Positions 9,852 through 15,500 of a stretch of DNA of 15,500 nt are shown piece by piece. Every line of letters starts with the position of its first letter. Positions within the stretch are counted from its first letter, which is position 1. Under the pieces are notes generated by a model. The model did no database searches, was not told where the DNA came from, and worked only from the letters and a program-made list of their open reading frames with translations. Both the position numbers and the translations under genes were made by a program. Origin of the DNA: Glandiceps talaboti (Eukaryota > Hemichordata > Enteropneusta > Spengelidae); contig NC_135564.1 of the NCBI RefSeq assembly GCF_964340395.1, positions 7,517,361 to 7,532,860 on the forward strand. Reading direction: 5' to 3'.

Positions 9852-9863
9852 CAGAGGGCGCTA
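9852..9863 (+). promoter_or_regulatory. CTCF-like core motif, forward
   Basis: CAGAGGGCGCTA matches the core of the bilaterian CTCF motif (C-A/C-A-G-R-G-G-G-C-G-C-T/C). Motif match only; binding is inferred. Similar words also occur in dispersed repeats of marine invertebrates. Confidence 0.3.
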
Positions 9864-10081
9864 GTACAACGATAACATCGCAGAGACATAGATTCCCTGT
9901 GATGTTGCATTGGAATACGTGACACAGGTAAATTAAAGTTACACACTTGATATACTATTGGATAAATATATAGTCTAATTATGATAATGAGCTCCCCCAA
10001 GCGATTTCTAATGAAGCGTGACGGAAGATACGTCGACAATACTAAATTACTATATTCAAGCCGTGGTTTACCGTCACGATA

Positions 10082-10094
10082 AGGTCAAAGTTCA
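10082..10094 (+). promoter_or_regulatory. Second copy of the DR1-type 13-mer
   Basis: Same 13 bases as at 238-250. Both copies have CGTGGTTT upstream and GTTGACAC downstream (30 and 36 bp away), which points to common descent from one repeat. Confidence 0.25.
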
Positions 10095-10394
10095 CACCAC
10101 AAACCTCTTAATCTATATGTTCTCGTTGACACGGGAAAGTTAGACCATAGATATACCTCCAGGAGTAGACATGCAACAAACGTGGCGTTTGTTAATATAT
10201 ATGTGACATATAAGCTTATAACGTTTTATATCAGAATTCGTCTTTGGGACTGGTTACATGCAAATGAAGCCCACATGCAGATTTGTGGTTTTCATTAACA
10301 ATCTCTTGTTTCAGACAAAAATTATGTTTTTAATAGAATCAGCCCTCAAAACAAATTGTGGGTATTTTTCTTATGTGATAGTGAAGGATATCTG

Positions 10395-10409
10395 CCCTCC
10401 CTCCCTCCC
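10395..10409 (-). promoter_or_regulatory. Perfect G-quadruplex motif on the minus strand
   Basis: The plus strand has four CCC runs separated by single T, so the minus strand is GGGAGGGAGGGAGGG. Four G3 runs with one-base loops are the most stable class of intramolecular quadruplex. No gene is recognised nearby. The surrounding plus strand (10390-10620) is also noticeably pyrimidine-rich. Confidence 0.7.
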
Positions 10410-11070
10410 ACTGGGTTTCAACGTGCCCGCCAGCCAAATGCCCACCCAATATTGTGAATGATTTACCCATTTCCCACAAGAAAAATGTTTGTGTTTTCCA
10501 CTACACCAACAATTCACATGTTTTTCCCTGCCACTATGTCAAAATCAGGACTTCCCCTCCGTAATACGTCCATGTTTGCTCCCCTTCCGATACCCTTTGA
10601 AAAAATTGTCCGCCCACTGAAAAATTGCGTATGAATACGTTTTTGCAAGAAAAGCTTCGTTGACTGCACCTGTACTAGTACTCTGTTAGATAAAACATGG
10701 TCGTGCCCGGAGGTGGTACCACCTGAATTATGGTTGAACACGGCGTATCTTACAGTCTATAGTATAACGGAAAATGTCCAAAATGAGACCCTATTATACG
10801 ATATAATTACCTCATATTATTCAATCTCACAGTAGTTCATGAAATCTCTCTAAAGAACATACACTTCAAATTGACAGACTATACGAATTCACTTTGACGT
10901 GTTTTGACAGAAATGACCTCTAACATTCTACATACTGACTTTTCAAAAGGAAGTCATCAAAGGTCAACGGTGTTGTCAGAATTCGTAGTTGTTGACGTCT
11001 TTCCGGGCTTATATTACAGACCGACGCAAGAACAGGTCTCGGCTCACCGATCGATCGCCGACATTAATAC

Positions 11071-11088
11071 AGCGCCCTCTTTCGGCCA
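11071..11088 (-). promoter_or_regulatory. CTCF-like motif, reverse
   Basis: On the minus strand the site reads TGGCCGAAAGAGGGCGCT, which fits both the TGGCC left part and the AGRGGGCGCT right part of the CTCF consensus. It points towards the forward site at 9852. Confidence 0.35.
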
Positions 11089-11137
11089 TGTTAAAGAGTT
11101 TGTTATGTGCATGTTCCAGGCTGGCAACTTATGGCAA

Positions 11138-11341
11138 TATTTCACAGCGGCAAGATTTTGGGTTAAATTTTGAAAACAATGATTGCATTTCAAAAGGGTG
11201 CATGTATCATGTGGATATAGTGTATGTAGGAAATAAAATTACTATATCTCTATGATACAGACACCCTTTTGAAATGCAAATACTGGTATTGTATATGTCT
11301 GTTTTCATAATTTTACTGTAAAAGCGTGCCGCTGTGAAATA
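11138..11341. mobile_element. MITE-like inverted-repeat element with TA ends
   Basis: The outermost 15 bp are perfect inverted repeats: TATTTCACAGCGGCA at 11138-11152 and its complement at 11327-11341. The inner arms 11184-11221 and 11241-11278 pair over 38 bp with five mismatches, including a perfect 17-bp start (TGCATTTCAAAAGGGTG). GAAAACA blocks between them are also inverted. If the outer TA is a target duplication, the element is 200 bp (11140-11339) with 13-bp termini TTTCACAGCGGCA. That layout fits a non-autonomous TA-inserting DNA transposon such as a Tc1/mariner-derived MITE. The family assignment is inference. Confidence 0.7.
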
Positions 11342-13120
11342 GAAATTACATTTGCGGAACAATTTGTACACGTTGAGAAAAGACCAATTAACTGGTCAAG
11401 GCTTCAAACAGACCGTCGTGACAACCGCTGCGTTGAAAATTGTCCAACAAAAACCGGGAATTACAAATAAATGTTTCACTATTTAAAGTATTGACATTCA
11501 TACCATTATTACGATTTATATATCGAACAAAACAGATTCAAATGTCTGACTGGATAATAACAAATTATGTATTATGATAACTGATTGGTGGTCTACGTAG
11601 CTTATTTCGAAATGGCAGACTACAGTTTGGCAAAATCTTTGAGACCATGATGAAAGTTTGATATTCCTTATAAACAAGACTTGAAATTATCAAACTATAC
11701 GGACTCGACTGACTGTGATATTCGTTAGTCTTTGGTTTACGTCTCTGAACTACATCGATCTGTCATTCATAGTAGACAGCTAAAGTAGAATCCATTCCAC
11801 GACCGCAAATGTTCGCACGTAAGAAAGATCGAAGACAGTCGGGATTATCTCGCTAAAGCTGCTCCACAACAACGTGTGGATATAGGGGACTTGAAATGTC
11901 AGAGATAACGCAGCTCATCGTGCACTCTAGATAGATCCCATACACGCTATTAATTATCATCCGTCTTCGATTTCTCCACCATAATGTTACTTTGTGGCCT
12001 ACTATACTGAAGTGCGATCTAGTCATGGTTTAATGCTAACTATCTCTTACTTTATGGCTGATCCATCATGTTATATTCTGTGTCAAGATCAAGTCCCCTA
12101 GGATTGCTAAAACATCGCCTATTATTTAGAGATCTATTTAAACTCCTTCTTTTCACATGTGGTTATTGTGAGTGAGTAGGTACTATAATGCATGCCGTGT
12201 ACGGCTTATCTGTTCGGCAGATCGTGTTGCTGTATAATCTACACCGTCCAGTGTTCATACGTGCTCGATCGTCGTATCTGTCTCACAACATCACTTTTGT
12301 TACCGTGTAACGGTTTATTAGCCATGGCTGGATGAGTTGCTGTAATTGTAATAAATATGACTACAATCTCTCCAAGCTATACACGAACATGATGCAGTTG
12401 CTTGGAAACGTCACCGACGGGGTCAACTTTAGGTTCAACAAATAGACACAAGAAGATAATATGCGATGTTGCAGATGAGTAATTCAGTATCGAAGCCCTT
12501 TTTGTGAGTTACCGGAGGCCCCTAATTATTGAAAAGAACACAATTATGTAGAATGCCACGAGTCTGAATTTTGGATATATCAAACCACCATTTTTTTTAA
12601 CGCAATACTAGCTTAATATCTTCAATTATGGGAAATTCATTACTCTATACAAATAGATATCGACCAAAAATTGCACTAAATGATAATGTATCAGTATCCA
12701 TATCTATATCACGACAGCTCAACATTTTACATGTGTAGAAGCATGAATGCCATGCTAACCAACCACCTGTTTGCACAGAACTGTACCAAGGCGTCGATAG
12801 AGTGAACATAACGGACGTTCAGCTGCATCTCGTCGTGGTACTGCAAATTGCGCATTAAACTAGGATTTGCCCTGGATCATTACACATACAGAAGATAACC
12901 AACACTTGTAGTATGTCACCTGGCTGTTGATAACCGCACAAATCATTCAACGCCTACTCTAGAAGCGTAAGAACTAAATTTTCTGCAGGATCAAAGTATC
13001 AACTGATAAAACGGCACTCTACACGATTCTCGCTTACTAAGTGAACGAGCCAGCTGGTTGTTTTGATCTTAGTAGTTCTGACATACAGCACGAACTTTGC
13101 AGAATTTTACCACAACGCAA
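11342..13120. other. No gene seen
   Basis: Stops are frequent in all six frames over about 1.8 kb, and no structured RNA was recognised. Confidence 0.6.
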
Positions 13121-13138
13121 ACATACATACATACATAC
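13121..13138. repeat. Short (ACAT)4 tract
   Basis: Four and a half ACAT units, the same motif as the large block at 633-796. Confidence 0.85.
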
Positions 13139-13501
13139 CATACACCGATAATTCTAACTCAAACACAATAGTCGGTTTTGGTCCCTGGCCATAACTCACA
13201 CTTTAACACACACTATTCGGAGTATGAAATCAAATGCTACATGTAGTAGTAAAAATACCGTTGATAAATGTTTATGAATAAGGTTCTGTAAGGTATGTCT
13301 ACATTGTTAAGTAGTACACGCTATATCAATCAACCTCAATGACCTGTGGTTAATAGCTTTATCAAAATATGTACTAAAACTAACAGTTAACGCTTTCCTA
13401 TAGAACTTCTTTCAAATCTGACTTATGTCGTCCGTATTATATTGCCCATCTACCCTTCACCCCATCCCATACAATACCAAGTACAATAGTATTGTTTACA
13501 G

Positions 13502-13750
13502 TACACTCACTAGAAGTCACCGAATACGTAAATCAAACTCATGGTTGTCAGGTCCCACAACCCACACTCAAAGACCACTTAGCTTCTAGCGTCCCAAACA
13601 ACGGCACGTTTAGGAGCGTCTCTTGTCGTCATAACAATGTCATTGCTGACAAGAATACGTTGTATACATATGGTGAAATATACCCAGTCGTCTATGGTAT
13701 AGTATCTAGTAATATGGCGTTATTACGTCACAGTTTCATGATGTTGTCAG
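13502..13750 (+). CDS. Weak candidate internal exon, phase 1-1, sushi-like fragment
   Basis: The frame is open from 13492 to 13779 with no early ATG. It is bounded by TTGTTTACAG| on the left and TCAG|GTAATT on the right. Both boundaries are phase 1, and the 249 nt code for 83 residues. The peptide has CQVPQP, then about 20 residues, then NGTFRSVSC. This echoes the C-x2-P...G-x3-V-x-C start of CCP/sushi modules, which are typically phase 1-1 exons. The later cysteine pair and the tryptophan of a sushi domain are missing. Sequons NQT and NGT are present. GC content is somewhat above the flanks. The acceptor tract is weak, so this may be a decayed or chance open frame. Confidence 0.2.
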
Positions 13751-14117
13751 GTAATTTTTCAAGTGTCTACCTTTGTGAATAAGTTCGTTCAAAGTTCTCA
13801 ACGAAGACGTTCCTGGATTACTCTATAACACGTTCCAAATCAAATCCCATAATCGATCCAGCGTGTCGTATGGGTCAAGGCAGTAACATGTTAGCCAAAT
13901 ATTGACACGAGAAACATGATTGAGCAGCCGGGTTGTTATAATGCAGCGACGCCCCTATATATAAGTACTGCACCGTTCAATCAGTGGAGTTGTTCAGGCT
14001 CACATTATTATTTGGAATTTCATTTTTTTTTCATTTCTACCCTTTACCATTTTCATTCATATTCTTTTAGCAAAATACGTTTATTTTACCGACGATCACA
14101 AACAAAAAGGCGACGAT

Positions 14118-14130
14118 GGGGGGGGGGGGG
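14118..14130 (+). repeat. 13-base G homopolymer (second)
   Basis: It follows ACAAAAAGGCGACGAT and has the same length and strand as the run at 8138-8150. The flanks differ, so the two are not copies of one larger repeat. Confidence 0.9.
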
Positions 14131-14370
14131 TCCACTGCGTATAGATTTTCAATTAAATACACACGTCAGACTTCATTATTAATAATGCGCATTTATAGGT
14201 TGTCTGTTTTTACACTTGAGAACAACATATTTCTACCAGCAAGAACGTAATGTTGAATTTGTCAAAACACACAAACATTTGAAACGATTCGCAAATATCG
14301 AGTAATTCTAGATTCTTATAATCAGTTTAAAAAAATGTATCGTTTCAGTCTGTGTACGCCACATTCTGTC

Positions 14371-14428
14371 ACTCTGTCTCACTCTCTCTCTCTCTCTCTT
14401 TCGCTCTCTCTATCTCACTCACTTTCCC
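14371..14428 (+). repeat. Imperfect CT-rich tract
   Basis: CTCTCT blocks are interrupted by G, A and TTT. It is a second, older-looking member of the CT class. Confidence 0.85.
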
Positions 14429-15500
14429 ACGTGACTTAATATGTAAAAAAATACAGTATATTTTTACTGGATAATATGTAAACCGTCAGACTGAGTCTCG
14501 GGTCATCATATGACGCAGTGGACCACCTGTAGACGTACACTAAATTATAAACACACGGATTGATAGGCAGATAGATTAAAGGTTCATTTGTTTACGGAGA
14601 AAACCTCTCAGCTTATTGCTAACGAGTGTCTAGTAATCTAAGCAGCGTAAAATGAAAATTTATGTTTACGATACTAAGACAGCCCAGCCATATTTGCAGA
14701 ATTACAATTTTATAAAAAGCTGTGGACATACTGTTTGCGAAATTGCAGACTGTATAAAAAATTTGAACACAGCAAACAAACAGTACTAGTGACTTGAATC
14801 TGTTATCAAGGAAAGTCGATCAAGCACGGTTCATCGAACTAACATTGCAGATAGAATTATCCAACTTGTCAACCAAGCAGACACTGTCGACAACATAAAC
14901 GGGTAATAGCCTTCAAAATCCATCGATGTCTCAAAAGTAAGCAACTGAATTCTTGAAATTACCAAAACGAGATCGCTGTAATCATCAGAAAGTACAAAAT
15001 ATCAGTTTCTCCTTTGTGGAATAATGTAGTAGAAATATATCTTAAACACAAAGCCATCCATCTGTTGTCGTTACCAGTCTAGTTATGTAGTGTCTCGTAC
15101 AATCACATTCATTTCAAAACCTTTCTTTGCCTAACTGGTCATTAGTTGACAAATTTGCCATTGGAATTAAATAACCAGCTATTTCGTATTGATTGGAGCA
15201 TGAAGATTTTGTTTGGTGGAAAGTGTGTGAGAGAAAGTAATGAAATGTCTTTTATTGCTGTCTGCACCATTGCACCCAAAATGAATACAGACTAACATCA
15301 TTTGAAGCGAATACAATTTGGCATGACTATGAACCAAGCGCTATATTAGCTGATATATCTGTCAATGGATCCAAGAACTAGGGAAATGTTCTGCCTAGCC
15401 GATAGTCACTCAGAGAGGCTCGGGAACACTGCAGTCAGAGAAAAGGACAAAGTAATACACAGCGATATAGAGTAACATATGGGAGGGGTAAAATATGACA
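14429..15500. other. No gene seen
   Basis: AT-rich DNA to the end of the window without an open frame of note. Confidence 0.6.

Noticed and set aside
10514-10741. 75-codon minus-strand ORF
   Set aside because: The open frame follows from strong strand composition bias (few minus-strand stops in a pyrimidine-rich plus strand). No motif was found.
10904-11255. Two overlapping plus-strand ORFs of 88-89 codons
   Set aside because: Both run into the inverted-repeat element at 11138-11341 and show no recognisable domain.

Overview
This looks like nuclear DNA from an animal, most likely a marine invertebrate. It is AT-rich (roughly 60-65% by eye), gene-poor and full of microsatellites. CpG dinucleotides are not strongly depleted. 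Coding DNA occurs as isolated exons with eukaryotic splice sites, and I see no operons, ribosome binding sites or prokaryotic genes. The one recognisable gene belongs to a metazoan receptor family. The phylum cannot be fixed from the sequence; a non-vertebrate deuterostome or a lophotrochozoan would both fit.

The main gene is on the minus strand at 3826-3097. It is the first coding exon of a natriuretic-peptide-receptor-like / receptor guanylyl cyclase-type protein. The exon has a signal peptide and the N-terminal half of the extracellular ligand-binding domain, and ends at a GTAAGT splice donor. The later exons should lie leftwards, but I find none in positions 1-3096, so intron 1 is longer than about 3 kb or the locus is incomplete. 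The exon has no canonical first-loop cysteine and has a displaced second one. A 48-codon upstream ORF ends 6 nt before its start codon.

On the plus strand, 5774-5978 looks like the terminal exon of an unrecognised gene: a pyrimidine-rich acceptor, a basic Ser/Thr/Lys-rich tail, a stop, and AATAAA 20 nt later. Its upstream exons were not found. If they lie left of 3826, the two genes overlap in antisense. A weaker candidate exon at 13502-13750 is open, phase 1-1 and faintly sushi-like.

The rest is repeats and intergenic or intronic DNA. There are two MITE-like long inverted repeats (1379-1707 and 11138-11341, the latter with TA at each end) and a perfect 22-bp-stem hairpin (7789-7842). Microsatellites include a symmetric (ACAT)n-(AC)n-(ACAT)n block (633-796), (TG)25, (ATAAC)9 and (CT)99. 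There is a perfect minus-strand G-quadruplex motif (10395-10409), two 13-G runs, and two CTCF-like words facing each other (9852-9863 and 11071-11088).

No tRNA, rRNA, CRISPR array or intact transposase/reverse transcriptase was found. The novel elements here are modest: a cysteine-rearranged receptor exon with a tight uORF, two candidate orphan exons and the foldback elements.
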